Shown: positions 51,254-60,933, counted from the stretch's first letter. The stretch: DNA of 64,000 bases from Tectiglobus sp965223355 (GCA_965223355.1 CBDCWE010000003.1:2480001-2544000), one strand, 5' to 3'. The notes: a model not told the origin generated them from the letters alone. Translations and numbers: made by a program.

Positions 51254-52351
51254 ATGGGCTTCAAATGCGGAATTGTCGGTCTGCCGAATGTTGGCAAATC
51301 GACCCTGTTTAACGCTCTCACCCAGACGGCTGGCGCCGAAGCGGCCAACTACCCGTTTTGTACGATCGAACCAAACGTCGGCGAGGTGGCCGTACCCGAC
51401 CCGCGCCTCGTGAAGCTCGCCGGCATTGCCAACTCAGCGCAGATCATTCCGACACGCCTGACATTTGTCGATATCGCCGGGCTGGTCCGCGGAGCCTCCA
51501 AGGGCGAAGGGCTAGGCAATCAGTTTCTGGCCCATATCCGAGAGGTCGATGCCGTTGCCTATGTTCTGCGATGCTTCGCGGACGACGATGTCACACACGT
51601 TGAAGGCCGCATTGATCCGACCGCCGATGCCGACACGGTCGAAACCGAGCTGATGCTTGCCGACCTGGAAAGCCTTGAGAAACGTCAGGCGACACTCGAA
51701 AAGCGGGCCAAGGGCAACGACAAGGAGGCGCAGGCGACGTTGGCACTCGTCGACAAGGCCCTGGGCCTGTTGCGCGAGGGTAGGCCGGCGCGCGTGGCCG
51801 AGCTCAGTCGGGAAGAGGTCAGTGGCTGGCAACAACTGCAGCTCCTGACGGCCAAGCCGATCCTCTATGTCTGCAATGTCGATGAGGATTGTGCCCTGGA
51901 CGGCAATTCCCACTCCCGGGCCGTCGAGCAGCGCGCAGCGGCCGAAGGCGCCGGCTGCATCGTCATTTCAGCCAAGATCGAAGCCGAACTTGCCGGTCTG
52001 GATGATGCCGAGCGCCAGCAGTTTCTGGCAAGTCTCGGCCTGCAAGAGCCGGGACTCAATCGGTTGATCCGCGCCGGCTACGAGCTGTTGGACCTGCTGA
52101 CTTATTTCACGGTTGGTCCGAAAGAGGCGCGTGCTTGGACGGTGCGCACGGGCACCCGGGCGCCGCAGGCCGCCGGTGTCATTCACACCGATTTCGAGAA
52201 GGGGTTCATCCGCGCCGAGACCATCACGTACGAGGACTATGTCGAACTCAACGGAGAGAACGGTGCCAAAGAGGCCGGCAAGATGCGGCTGGAAGGCAAG
52301 GACTATGTCGTCCGGGACGGCGATGTCATGCATTTCCGATTTGCCACATAG
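51254..52351 (+). CDS. ychF: redox-regulated ATPase YchF (Obg family)
   Basis: This 365-residue Obg-like P-loop protein prefers ATP. P-loop GLPNVGKST is at 9-17; FVDIAGLVRGASKGEGLGNQFL is the switch II block, and the NKxD-type specificity motif appears as NVDED (CNVDEDCALDG), as expected for the ATP-using YchF group. The C-terminal TGS domain (LLTYFTVGPKEARAWTVR) is complete. It follows pth by 44 bp, a conserved pair. Confidence 0.96.
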   Translation: MGFKCGIVGLPNVGKSTLFNALTQTAGAEAANYPFCTIEPNVGEVAVPDPRLVKLAGIANSAQIIPTRLTFVDIAGLVRGASKGEGLGNQFLAHIREVDAVAYVLRCFADDDVTHVEGRIDPTADADTVETELMLADLESLEKRQATLEKRAKGNDKEAQATLALVDKALGLLREGRPARVAELSREEVSGWQQLQLLTAKPILYVCNVDEDCALDGNSHSRAVEQRAAAEGAGCIVISAKIEAELAGLDDAERQQFLASLGLQEPGLNRLIRAGYELLDLLTYFTVGPKEARAWTVRTGTRAPQAAGVIHTDFEKGFIRAETITYEDYVELNGENGAKEAGKMRLEGKDYVVRDGDVMHFRFAT

Positions 52352-52495
52352 AGCGGCCCGCAAGGCCGAAAGCAGCGCACAAACTTAAGCGCGGGCGTCG
52401 GACCTCAAACAGGACCCGGTCCGGTGCACCCGCCAATGTCAGCAGCAGCGCGCAATGGATAGCCTGCGGATCGCTGGTGCGGCCGATCCCAACGA

Positions 52496-54148
52496 TCAAA
52501 ACTTGGATCTGCGTTCTTCGACGTTGGCGTGGACGTCGATGAGGACCGTTTGCCCGTTGCCGTTCAATTCCTGCGCCTGCTTGAGAGCCGGGCCGATTTC
52601 CGACGGTTTGCGTACCGCAATGCCAACCGCGCCCATGCCTTCGGCAATTTTCGCGTAGTCGCCGTGCATGGTGGAAACGCCGTAGCGCTCGCGGGCTTCC
52701 TGACCGATCGTGCCTTGCGTCGGGCCCGAGTAGGTCGCCATCGCGCTGTTGTTCAGCAAAACCGTCGTGATCGCGGTGCCGGATCGCGCGGCGGTCTCGA
52801 TGTCAGTTCCCGACATGCCGAATGCGCCGTCGCCCATAACGTTGAGGCAGAACTTGTCCGGCGCGGCCAGCTTGGCGCCGATGATCAGCGGAATGCCGAA
52901 ACCGAGGTGGGTTGTCTTGCCCCATCCGATATAACTGTGGGGTTCGGTTGCGATATGAAACGGAACGATGGTGTCGCGCGGCGCACCGGCGTCGTGCGTG
53001 ACAATGCTGTTTTCGAGGTCGAGATTGGTGTTGATCTCGTGAATAACGCGGTAATAGCTGATCGGTTCTTGTTCGGACATCAAGGCCGGGCGCCACGCTT
53101 CCATCCAGGCGTCTCGGACCGTGGCGATCTCGGCCTCGACGGCCCGGCGATCGCCAAGCCCTTGGCCACCGGTTCTGTCCTTGATGGCGTCGAGCAAAGC
53201 GCCGATTGTCAGTTCGGTATCTCCCACGATGGCGACCGCGGCGGCTTCATCCTTGTTGATCTCGTCGGCGTTGTTGGTGTTATGGATGATCCTTTTGCCG
53301 GCCGGAACCGCTTGCCCGTAGGGCGTGCGCGTCAGGCTCGTTCCGAGTGCCAGCAGGACATCGCAGGATGTAAGCCACGCATGCGCCGCCTGCGTGGTCG
53401 TGCCGCAACCGGCGCCCAGCGCCAGTGGATGGCGTTCATCGATCGCCGATTTACCCGGCATCGTGCAAAACACCGGCATCGCGGTCAGCTCGGCGAGTTC
53501 GCGCAGCGCCGCCGTGGCCTGCGCGAACAGCACCCCGGCACCGGCCCAGATCATCGGCCTCCGGGCCGCCATCAACAGCGCCACGGCCTCGTCAATAGCA
53601 TCTCGTTCCGGCATTTGACGCGTCAGTGCCGGTGACTGGTAGGTTTGCGCCTCGGCGCGCACCTCTTGCGCACAAACATCAGCAGTGAGTTCAACGACGA
53701 CGGGCCCGGGTCTGCCATTGCGCAGGCCGTGAAAAGCCCGGCGCATTACGTCGGCGATTTGATCGGGCGTATAGATCGTCTCGACCTGCTTGGCCCAGCC
53801 CGGGTATTGCTGCGCCGCTGAGAAGTTGGGGCGCACCGAAATCCGGTCGAGCCGATTGCCGCCAAGAAACACCAGGATCGGTATGTTGTCGGCGTTGGCT
53901 TGCGACATACCGCCCATCGCATTTTCAGCGCCGGCCTGCGATTGCACGGCAACAACACCAAATCGCTGGCGATCACTGATCCGGCTAAAGCCGTCGGCGG
54001 CCATCACGGCGCCGCGCTCATGACGAAACGCAATTGGCCGGATACCCTTGCGCGCCACGGCTGAGATCAGTGGGTTACTCGGAAAGCACGACATCCATTC
54101 CACGTCTTCTTGCTGCAAGATGTCGGCGATGTAGTCGAAACCGTTCAT
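52496..54148 (-). CDS. thiamine pyrophosphate-requiring enzyme (acetolactate synthase-like)
   Basis: This 550-residue three-domain TPP enzyme has an N-terminal PYR domain with the catalytic Glu in FRHERGAVMAADG, a central domain (RRPMIWAGAGVLFAQAT) and a PP domain with the TPP/Mg motif MGDGAFGMSGTDIETAARSG ending in LLNN. It resembles acetolactate synthase, sulfoacetaldehyde acetyltransferase, oxalyl-CoA decarboxylase and similar decarboxylases. No small ilvN-type subunit is adjacent, so biosynthetic AHAS is unlikely. The substrate is unknown. Confidence 0.83.
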   Translation of the reverse strand: MNGFDYIADILQQEDVEWMSCFPSNPLISAVARKGIRPIAFRHERGAVMAADGFSRISDRQRFGVVAVQSQAGAENAMGGMSQANADNIPILVFLGGNRLDRISVRPNFSAAQQYPGWAKQVETIYTPDQIADVMRRAFHGLRNGRPGPVVVELTADVCAQEVRAEAQTYQSPALTRQMPERDAIDEAVALLMAARRPMIWAGAGVLFAQATAALRELAELTAMPVFCTMPGKSAIDERHPLALGAGCGTTTQAAHAWLTSCDVLLALGTSLTRTPYGQAVPAGKRIIHNTNNADEINKDEAAAVAIVGDTELTIGALLDAIKDRTGGQGLGDRRAVEAEIATVRDAWMEAWRPALMSEQEPISYYRVIHEINTNLDLENSIVTHDAGAPRDTIVPFHIATEPHSYIGWGKTTHLGFGIPLIIGAKLAAPDKFCLNVMGDGAFGMSGTDIETAARSGTAITTVLLNNSAMATYSGPTQGTIGQEARERYGVSTMHGDYAKIAEGMGAVGIAVRKPSEIGPALKQAQELNGNGQTVLIDVHANVEERRSKF

Positions 54149-54338
54149 GTCGTGCCTCCCCGAGGTCCGTTACGTCATTTGCCTCACGGTACTGTTCCCC
54201 GGCCTGCGGGCTTCGGGCTCCTGCGGCGGGCCGGCGCGTCGCTCCCGGGCAGCGCAACCGCGGTGCGCGGGCGGGCGTCCGCCCTGAGTGGGACCGGCCG
54301 CGTCCGCTGCGGCCCGTGTGCGCGAAGAAAGCAAACAT

Positions 54339-54369
54339 CGGGTGCGTTAGCGATAGCGTAACGCACCCG
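54339..54369. repeat. isolated 11-bp-stem palindrome
   Basis: CGGGTGCGTTA and TAACGCACCCG flank a 9-nt centre GCGATAGCG. It lies between the TPP enzyme 5' end (54148) and asd (54722), within a 570-bp gap with no gene. It could be a REP-like unit. Confidence 0.65.
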
Positions 54370-54423
54370 ACGCGTGCTCTCAACCGTCATCCCGGTGCTC
54401 GTCGCCGGCACCTATGTCTCAGC

Positions 54424-54528
54424 CGGCGCCCTTAACTTATCGCCGCAAGGCGGCGATCCTTGAGGGGCTTTCAGCCCCTCAAACACCCCGACCAGGGGAT
54501 TATCCCCTGGACCCTGGACTTATTCGGA
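54424..54528 (+). repeat. dispersed hairpin-array repeat family 2 (copy c)
   Basis: GCCCTTAACTTATCGCCGC, GCGGCGATCC, GAGGGGCTTTCAGCCCCTC and CCAGGGGATTATCCCCTGG occur in the same order as copy a (25659), with the strongest last hairpin of all copies. It stands about 190 bp past the asd stop. Confidence 0.8.
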
Positions 54529-54721
54529 GGGTCCCTAGCGCATAGCAGGGATCGCGGATGCAGCTTGCAGGCCACGCCCGAGCATGACAGTTGAGGGGCT
54601 TCGTTCCGCGTCGCCAACGCACCCGGCTGACGCCTGCGAGGGAGCAAAAGGGCAACAGGGCGGATATCCGCTGCGCCGAATCCAGTCCAGTCCGGTCCAG
54701 TCTCGGTCGTGGCAACCGATG

Positions 54722-55762
54722 TCATGCAGCCTTTTGCTTCAGACCGCGATCGACGATCGCCTCGGCGATTTGCACCGAGTTGAGGGCGGCGCCTTTGAGC
54801 AGGTTGTCGGAGACGACCCACATCACCAGACCGTTTTCGACGGTCGTGTCCTCGCGAATGCGGCTGACGTAGGTCGCATATTCGCCGGCAGCCTCGATCG
54901 GCGTCACATAGCCACCATCCTCGCGCTTATCGACGACCAGAATGCCCGGTGCCTCGCGCAGAATGCTACGTGCCTCAGCCACGGTCATCGGCCGCTCGAA
55001 CTCGATATTGACGGCCTCCGAGTGACCGACGAACACCGGCACGCGCACGCAGGTGGCCGTCAGCTTGATCTTGGGATCGAGCATCTTCTTGGTCTCGGCC
55101 ATCATCTTCCATTCCTCCTTGGTGTAGCCGTCCTCCATGAAGACGTCGATGTGAGGAATGACGTTGAACGCGATCTCCTTGGTGAACTTTTGGGCATCGA
55201 CCTCCTGACCTGGCACATACTTGCCCTTGGTCTGGTGCCAAAGCTCATCCATGCCGGCCTGGCCGGCGCCGGACGCCGACTGGTAGGTCGAAACCACAAC
55301 CCGCCTGATCGGGTTTTCATCGTGCAAGGGTTTCAGTGCGACGACCAACTGGGCGGTCGAGCAGTTCGGGTTGGCGATGATGTTCCTGCGATCGTTGCGC
55401 GCCAAGTACGGGCCCAGCACGTGCGCATTGACCTCCGGCACGATCAGCGGCACGTCGATGTCATAGCGCCACGCCGAGGAGTTATCGATGACCATGCATC
55501 CGCTCGCCCCGATTTTTGGCGACCACGTCTTTGAAACACTGCCGCCGGCACTCATCAGCGCAATGTCACAGGTTTGAAAGTCGAAGGTCTCAAGGTCGTG
55601 GCATTTGAGCGTGGTCTCGCCGAAGCTGACCTCGCGGCCCTTGGAGCGGCGCGATGCGACAGCAAACACTTCATCCGCCGGAAATTTCCGGTCGGCGAGG
55701 ACGTTCAGCATTTCCCGGCCCACGGCTCCCGTGGCGCCGACAACGGCGATTGTGTAGCCCAT
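54722..55762 (-). CDS. asd: aspartate-semialdehyde dehydrogenase
   Basis: Asd reduces aspartyl phosphate to aspartate semialdehyde with NADPH, feeding lysine, methionine and threonine synthesis. It has 346 residues. NADP motif GATGAVG is at 9-15, catalytic C134 lies in NPNCSTAQL, and the substrate-binding VSTYQSASGAGQAGMDEL and His-containing FVGHSEAVNIEFERP are present. The frame is open to 55810; ATG 55762 gives the conserved N-terminus MGYTIAVVG. It is monocistronic here. Confidence 0.95.
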   Translation of the reverse strand: MGYTIAVVGATGAVGREMLNVLADRKFPADEVFAVASRRSKGREVSFGETTLKCHDLETFDFQTCDIALMSAGGSVSKTWSPKIGASGCMVIDNSSAWRYDIDVPLIVPEVNAHVLGPYLARNDRRNIIANPNCSTAQLVVALKPLHDENPIRRVVVSTYQSASGAGQAGMDELWHQTKGKYVPGQEVDAQKFTKEIAFNVIPHIDVFMEDGYTKEEWKMMAETKKMLDPKIKLTATCVRVPVFVGHSEAVNIEFERPMTVAEARSILREAPGILVVDKREDGGYVTPIEAAGEYATYVSRIREDTTVENGLVMWVVSDNLLKGAALNSVQIAEAIVDRGLKQKAA

Positions 55763-56283
55763 ATCACTGTCCTCAAGATTGAAGCGCGCCGCGGCCTTGC
55801 AGCGCAGCACGGATCAATACGCGTCCACGCCGGGCCATGCAAGCGCAAGCTAACGCGGGCGGTCGACTAAGTTTTGATTTCATTTATCAATCAGCGGTTC
55901 GGCGAACGCCTCGGCGACGATCTGAAGCTGATCCTCATGGACGATGTCGCCAGGTCGATCGGTCTCGGATTGCAGCCCCCAGATCGTCGTGCTCGCTCAA
56001 TATCGCCGCCATCTCCCGCATGTTGCAGATGTGATCGTGGGCTTTGTTGGCATCGCTGGCCGCGCTCGGCGTTGCATTTCGGAGTGTCGCACGCCCGTGA
56101 TCAATAACGTGATCATCCCCGCAACACAGTGTCGGCGGCAACACCAACCATCATCGGCAATCGCCACGCGATGGTAAACGCCATGGTAAACGCCAACGTG
56201 TCCCTCTTCCCAATCCGGCCATCGCCCCCTAATACCGTTTTGAAGTTGTTAAGGTTCGGCGCAACGCCCGGGAAGGATCGAAC
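55763..56283. other. intergenic region with a possible small coding relic
   Basis: This 520-bp gap separates the divergent asd and aldehyde dehydrogenase genes. On the minus strand around 55868-56050 two frames give peptide-like text (HICNMREMAAILSEHDDL, then ETDRPGDIVHEDQLQIVAEA), which could be the broken end of a gene I do not recognise. A 12-bp direct repeat (ATGGTAAACGCC twice) is at about 56171-56195. Confidence 0.3.
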
Positions 56284-57714
56284 ATGTACGAAGACCTAAA
56301 ACTCTATATCGATGGTGAGTTCACCGCCGGCAACAGCGGCGCTGGTGAGGATGTGCTCAATCCGTCCACCGACGACGTTCTCGCGCATGTGCCGCATGCC
56401 AAGCAGGCCGAGCTCGACGCCGCCGTGGCCGCTGCCGAAAAAGGTTTCGCCGTCTGGCGCAAGACCTCGGCATTCGAGCGCTACAAGGTGATGCGCAAGG
56501 CCGCCGACCTGATGCGCACCCGCGCCGACGATATCGCCCGCGCCATGACGCTCGAACAGGGCAAGGTCAACGGCGAGGCCAAACTCGAAGTCTTAATGAG
56601 CGCCGACGTCATCGATTTCTTCGCCGAGGAAGGCAAGCGCGCCTATGGCCGGATCATCCCGGCACGGGCCGACGGCGTCCGCCAGATGGTCATCCCCGAG
56701 CCGGTCGGCATTGTTGCCGGCTTCTCGCCGTGGAACTTCCCGGTCAGTCAGGCCGCTCGCAAGATCGGCGGGGCGCTGGCGGCCGGCTGTTCGATCATCG
56801 TCAAGTGCCCCGAGGAGACCCCGGGTTCGCCGGTCGGCATGGTTCGCTGCTTCCACGATGCCGGCCTGCCGGCCGGCGTCCTCAACCTCATCTACGGTGT
56901 ACCGGCGGAACTCTCGGAGTACCTGATCCCGCATCCATCGGTGCGCAAGATTTCGTTTACCGGCTCGGTGCCGGTCGGCAAGCACCTGGCGGCGCTGGCC
57001 GGCGCCCACATGAAACGCGCCACAATGGAGCTCGGCGGCCACTCGCCAATGCTGATCTTCGATGATGTCGACACCGATCACGTCGCCGCGCTGACCGCCG
57101 GCCTCAAGTGGCGCAACGCCGGCCAGGTCTGCATTTCACCGACCCGCTTTTTCGTGCACGAAAAGGTCTACGACAAATTCGTTGCCAAGTTCACCGACAT
57201 CGCCAAAAACCTCAAGGTTGGCGATGGCCTCGATGCCGACAGCCAGATGGGCCCGCTCGCCAATCCGCGCCGCATCAACGCCATGGAATCGATCATTGCC
57301 GACGCCGAGGAAAAGGGCGCCAAGATCGCAACCGGCGGCAGCCGCATTGGCAATCAGGGCAACTTCTTTGAGCCGACGGTGCTCACCGACGTTCCGGAGA
57401 CCGCGCGCATCATGAGCGAAGAGCCGTTCGGACCCGTCGCCGTCATGCTGGCGTTCAAGGACACCGACGACGTGCTCGACCGCGCCAACAAGCTGCCATA
57501 CGGCCTGGCGAGCTACGCTTTCACGCACGATACGGCGCTTGCCACCAAGGTCGCCGAGGCGCTCGATCACGGTATGGTGTCGATCAACCATCACGGTCTC
57601 GCCGTGCCGGAAACGCCGTTCGGCGGCATCAAGGACTCTGGTTACGGCCACGAGCAGAGCATCGAAGGCCTGCAGGCCTACATGTCGAACAAGTTCGTCA
57701 CCCAGCTGGGCTGA
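56284..57714 (+). CDS. NAD(P)-dependent aldehyde dehydrogenase (succinate-semialdehyde dehydrogenase-like)
   Basis: This 476-residue aldehyde dehydrogenase has the catalytic general base E249 in MELGGHSPM, nucleophile C283 in NAGQVCISPTRF, the Rossmann signature SFTGSVPVGKHLA and the substrate-loop EEPFGPVAVM. The profile is closest to GabD-like enzymes, but specificity for succinate semialdehyde is not assured and other semialdehydes are possible. It stands alone with a spaced promoter region upstream. Confidence 0.9.
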   Translation: MYEDLKLYIDGEFTAGNSGAGEDVLNPSTDDVLAHVPHAKQAELDAAVAAAEKGFAVWRKTSAFERYKVMRKAADLMRTRADDIARAMTLEQGKVNGEAKLEVLMSADVIDFFAEEGKRAYGRIIPARADGVRQMVIPEPVGIVAGFSPWNFPVSQAARKIGGALAAGCSIIVKCPEETPGSPVGMVRCFHDAGLPAGVLNLIYGVPAELSEYLIPHPSVRKISFTGSVPVGKHLAALAGAHMKRATMELGGHSPMLIFDDVDTDHVAALTAGLKWRNAGQVCISPTRFFVHEKVYDKFVAKFTDIAKNLKVGDGLDADSQMGPLANPRRINAMESIIADAEEKGAKIATGGSRIGNQGNFFEPTVLTDVPETARIMSEEPFGPVAVMLAFKDTDDVLDRANKLPYGLASYAFTHDTALATKVAEALDHGMVSINHHGLAVPETPFGGIKDSGYGHEQSIEGLQAYMSNKFVTQLG

Positions 57715-57794
57715 TTTTACCACCGGGTGTCGCGGGCCACCGTGCGCCGGCCCGCCGCCCAAGATCCCGGCCTGCCGGCCGCCGCCGCGCGCCG

Positions 57795-57857
57795 CACCTG
57801 CCCGAGTGAGCCGCCAGGAGCCATGAAACGGGTCAATATTTATGCGGGTTGGTATCA
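57795..57857 (+). repeat. dispersed repeat family 3 (copy d)
   Basis: GTGAGCCGCCAGGA then GAAACGGGTCAATATTTATG and GGGTTGGTAT, the same module order as 10846-10941. It is in the 380-bp gap between the aldehyde dehydrogenase and the exported protein; no gene was seen there. Confidence 0.6.
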
Positions 57858-57971
57858 GTTGAGACGCTCGTCAGGACCTTGACCTGAAGCAATGTAGACG
57901 CCACCTTTTGATGAGCACATAGGAGCACTCGGCCTGTTGTCGCCATCACGATGGCGCCGATCAGAGGCGGA

Positions 57972-58004
57972 AAGTTGCGTGACACTAAAAGTTGCGTGAC
58001 ACTA
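57972..58004 (+). repeat. 16-bp direct tandem repeat
   Basis: AAGTTGCGTGACACTA occurs twice at 57972 and 57989, separated by one base. It lies about 90 bp upstream of the exported protein gene. Confidence 0.8.
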
Positions 58005-58092
58005 GAACAACGATCATCGTGCGGTTTCTATGTTTCAACTTTCCTCACTCCAGCGGCGGGCTTGCCTGCCGGTCGAAACATTGGGCAACACC

Positions 58093-58530
58093 ATGGTTCG
58101 CACTATCATCGTTGGCTGGATGTTATGTTTGCTTGCCGTCGGCGCCAACGCGGCGGCACCGAAATGGATGAACAACGGCGCACTGCGCCAGGCCTTCTCC
58201 GGCCAGGCGATCGAAGGCCACTATCGTGATGGCCGCATGTTTGTCGAGACGTACGGGTCGGACCATCGCCTCGAATACGTCGAGGGCTCGCGCACCCAAA
58301 CCGGATACTGGACGATTGTTGCCGGCACCTTCTGCACGATCTACGAGGGTATACTCTCGGGTGGCTGTTTCCGCGTGCATCAACTGAGCGTCAATTGCTA
58401 CGAGTTTTACTTCCAGGCCCGCAACGAACGCTCCGCCGCCGACATCGAGAAGCGCCGCAAGCCGTCATGGACTGCCCGCGCCTGGCGGCGCAACGCCGTC
58501 TCGACCTGCCAGGAGCGACCAACCGTTTGA
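58093..58530 (+). CDS. exported hypothetical protein, possibly DUF995-like
   Basis: This 145-residue protein has a clear signal peptide (MVRTIIVGWMLCLLAVGANA, cleavage before APKW). The mature part has a Cys-rich centre (GTFCTIYEGILSGGCFRVHQ, LSVNCYEFYF) and a last Cys in STCQE, suggesting disulfide bonds. The pattern resembles DUF995 proteins of alphaproteobacteria. Start 58093 is chosen for the signal peptide. It is unlinked to an operon. Confidence 0.65.
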   Translation: MVRTIIVGWMLCLLAVGANAAAPKWMNNGALRQAFSGQAIEGHYRDGRMFVETYGSDHRLEYVEGSRTQTGYWTIVAGTFCTIYEGILSGGCFRVHQLSVNCYEFYFQARNERSAADIEKRRKPSWTARAWRRNAVSTCQERPTV

Positions 58531-58626
58531 ACGGCACAACCGCCGCCGCGCCCGCGGCGAAGTTTCGACCGGGTGGCCAGGCGGGACGCGGGATGGTTCG
58601 GGCTCGCTCTGGCGGGCGATAGGCCG

Positions 58627-59301
58627 TCAATCGTAGCCGAGGTACTTGACGACATTGGCGACATCCTCACGTTCACTCACCAAGGTGTTCTCAATCGCAT
58701 CGTCGTCGGCATAGCCGAGGCTCATACCCGACAGCAGCACCTGGTCGTCGGGAATTCCCAGGTGCCGGAAAACCGGTTCTTGAAACTGGATCCAGGCCGC
58801 CTGCGGACAAGTATGCAGGCCGTAGGCGCGCGCTGCCAACATCACGGTTTGCATGTAGAGCCCGGCATCGAACCAGCTGCCACGGCCGAGGTAGGCATCC
58901 GTGGTGAAGAACAACCCCACCGGCGCGTCGAAAAACAGGAAGTTCCGGCGGCCCTGGCGTGCGCTCGCTTCGCGATCGCCCTTCTGAATACCGAGAAGAC
59001 CATAGAGCGCCCAGCCGACACCGCGACGGCGGTCGCGATGGACCTCCTTCCACGTTGCCGGATAGTAATCGTAGTCCTCGTATTTCGCAGCCCGACCTTG
59101 ACTGGCAAGCTCGAGCACATCGTTCGAGATTGCATCGCGGACCATGCCCGTGCACACATATGTGTGCCACGGCTGCGTATTGGTGCCACTTGGCGCACGT
59201 TGGGAGATTTCCAGGATCTCCTCGATCGTCTCGCGCGGCACCGGATCGGGCTTGAAGGCGCGGATCGACTTTCTTGTGTTGATGGCCTCGATGACATCCA
59301 T
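58627..59301 (-). CDS. nitroreductase family protein
   Basis: This 224-residue FMN-dependent nitroreductase fold protein shows AINTRKSIRAFKPDPVPRE and EISQRAPSGTNTQPWH at the N-terminus, the dimer and flavin-binding regions of the family, and GRGSWFDAGLYMQTVMLAAR in the middle. It probably reduces nitro or quinone compounds with NAD(P)H; natural substrate unknown. It is convergent with the exported protein gene. Confidence 0.9.
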   Translation of the reverse strand: MDVIEAINTRKSIRAFKPDPVPRETIEEILEISQRAPSGTNTQPWHTYVCTGMVRDAISNDVLELASQGRAAKYEDYDYYPATWKEVHRDRRRGVGWALYGLLGIQKGDREASARQGRRNFLFFDAPVGLFFTTDAYLGRGSWFDAGLYMQTVMLAARAYGLHTCPQAAWIQFQEPVFRHLGIPDDQVLLSGMSLGYADDDAIENTLVSEREDVANVVKYLGYD

Positions 59302-59445
59302 GCGTCCGACCCCCCTGGTCGCAAACCAACCAATTTCATCTGACTTTGCCGGACGTTACGATCTGCCGGAATAATCGACAACATGGCGAAACGGCCGCAG
59401 GAACGTTATCTGTGATGCGATCGGGCCAAGCCAGCAAGCGAGACG

Positions 59446-60645
59446 ATGATGAAGAAACCAACATTGTCCCGGGGTGGTTGTGCATTTGATGGCCGCAAGC
59501 GTTGCTTCGCGAAGTGCGACATCCTTGTGGCCAACGGCAAAATTGAGCGGATCGCACCGACGATCGCACCCGGCGCCGCCATGACCGTCATCGACGTAGC
59601 AGGCAAACTGCTGTCGCCGGGCCTGATCGACTTTCACATGCACGCGTTTCGATATGGTCATTTCCTCAGCGTCGATGCCGACGATGTTGCGCCGACATCG
59701 GGCACGACAACGTTCATCGACGCGGGCAGCGCCGGCGCCCTTCATTTCCTCGCGTTTCGCGAATACGTTATCAAACCTGCGACGTCCAACATTCTGGCCT
59801 TCCTCAACATATCGGCAATCGGACAAACCACGGACGGCGTCAAAGGCCTCGGCTTTCACGACAACGACGATGATCGGCTGCTGCATGTCGAGGCGGCCCG
59901 CGAGACCATCGAGAAAAACCGGGACATCATCGTCGGCGTCAAGGTGCGCGCCTACACTGGGCTCGCCACCATGACGGCGATGGCGCGCGCACGTGAGTTG
60001 GCCGACATCGTCAATCTGCCGCTCATGGTGCACACGGCCCCGGCGCCGCCGTCGTTCGAGGATGTCGTCTCATACCTGCGACCCGGCGACATCATCACCC
60101 ATCCCTATCACGGCGGTGATACGACCATCCTCGATGAAAACGGAAAGGTTCACCCGGACTACGTTGCGGCACGCGAGCGCGGCATCGAGGTCGACCTTGG
60201 TCTCGACCGCTTTCACGGCGTGCTGCCGATCATGCAGGCCTGCGTCCGGCAGGGTTACTATCCCGACTACATCAGCACCGATCTGACGACCACCAACCGG
60301 CATACGGTCGTCTTCGACATGCCGACGACGATGTCGAAGTTGATGGCCTGCGGCATGAGCCTCGAAGAAGTGTTTGCGCGCGCGACCATCGCTCCGGCCC
60401 GAAAGCTCGGGATGTCGGATCGGATCGGCCTGTTGCAAGAAGGCGCACCTGCCGACCTTGCCGTGTTTCGGCTCGAGCAGGGCGAGGTTCGGTTTCACGA
60501 CTACGACGGCAACTCCATCACCGCCGGCCAACGCCTCATTGCCGAGCAAACCTATAAGGACGGCAGCCTCATGCTGGCGCCGGACCGCGTCACGGAAGTG
60601 CCCGACTTCCTCAACATCGCCAACCCCTGGACCAACTACGGCTAG
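59446..60645 (+). CDS. amidohydrolase/deacetylase family metallohydrolase
   Basis: This 399-residue TIM-barrel amidohydrolase has a metal pair H-x-H in SPGLIDFHMHAF, a probable carboxylated Lys in IIVGVKVRAYTG, His ligands in LPLMVHTAPAP and DIITHPYHGGD, and an Asp in DYISTDLTTTN. It resembles D-aminoacylase/dihydroorotase-like enzymes of the YtcJ-excluded EF_0837-type group. Substrate unknown. Its TAG stop is part of the CTAG opening family 1 copy D. Confidence 0.85.
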   Translation: MMKKPTLSRGGCAFDGRKRCFAKCDILVANGKIERIAPTIAPGAAMTVIDVAGKLLSPGLIDFHMHAFRYGHFLSVDADDVAPTSGTTTFIDAGSAGALHFLAFREYVIKPATSNILAFLNISAIGQTTDGVKGLGFHDNDDDRLLHVEAARETIEKNRDIIVGVKVRAYTGLATMTAMARARELADIVNLPLMVHTAPAPPSFEDVVSYLRPGDIITHPYHGGDTTILDENGKVHPDYVAARERGIEVDLGLDRFHGVLPIMQACVRQGYYPDYISTDLTTTNRHTVVFDMPTTMSKLMACGMSLEEVFARATIAPARKLGMSDRIGLLQEGAPADLAVFRLEQGEVRFHDYDGNSITAGQRLIAEQTYKDGSLMLAPDRVTEVPDFLNIANPWTNYG

Positions 60646-60783
60646 AGCAACCTGCCTTTATTCGGAATCGGAACGATCCCGAATAAAGGCAGAAAGTTGC
60701 TCGCCTCTAAAGTGGCGATCATCTTTGTGCTTTAAGTTGGAACCGCAATAGCGGTTCCAACTTAAAGCACAAAGATGATCTAG
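60642..60783 (+). repeat. dispersed two-hairpin repeat family 1 (copy D)
   Basis: 142 bp. The first TAG (60643-60645) is the stop codon of the amidohydrolase gene. Hairpin 2 is a perfect 30-bp stem here (GATCATCTTTGTGCTTTAAG... pairing to 60779), longer than in the other copies. It continues straight into the 42-bp module. Confidence 0.92.
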
Positions 60784-60821
60784 TGGTCTCAATCACGTAA
60801 AAAAAGCGTATTCAGATGCGC
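60780..60821 (+). repeat. 42-bp dispersed module (copy behind family 1 copy D)
   Basis: CTAGTGGTCTCAATCACG then AAAAAAAGCGTATTCAGATG and GCGCT; matches 5928-5969 and 40881-40920. Confidence 0.7.
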
Positions 60822-60892
60822 TGCCCCGGCCCGTAAGCAGGAAGGCGCCTCAAACCCACCCGCAGGGCCGGGCGCTTTTGTGCGCCGGTGAA

Positions 60893-60930
60893 GGCCTCAA
60901 TTCATAGCTGGGGCGGTATTATTCGGAGGT
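60893..60930 (-). repeat. dispersed repeat family 3 fragment (copy e)
   Basis: TCAATTCATAGCTGGGGCGGTAT matches 40309-40337 almost exactly and is a single module of the family. It sits just past the 3' end of the RidA-like gene. Confidence 0.65.
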
Positions 60931-60933
60931 TTT

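Noticed and set aside
52496..54148. biosynthetic acetolactate synthase (ilvB)
   Set aside because: No regulatory small subunit beside it and the motifs fit several TPP decarboxylase families equally well; kept as TPP enzyme.
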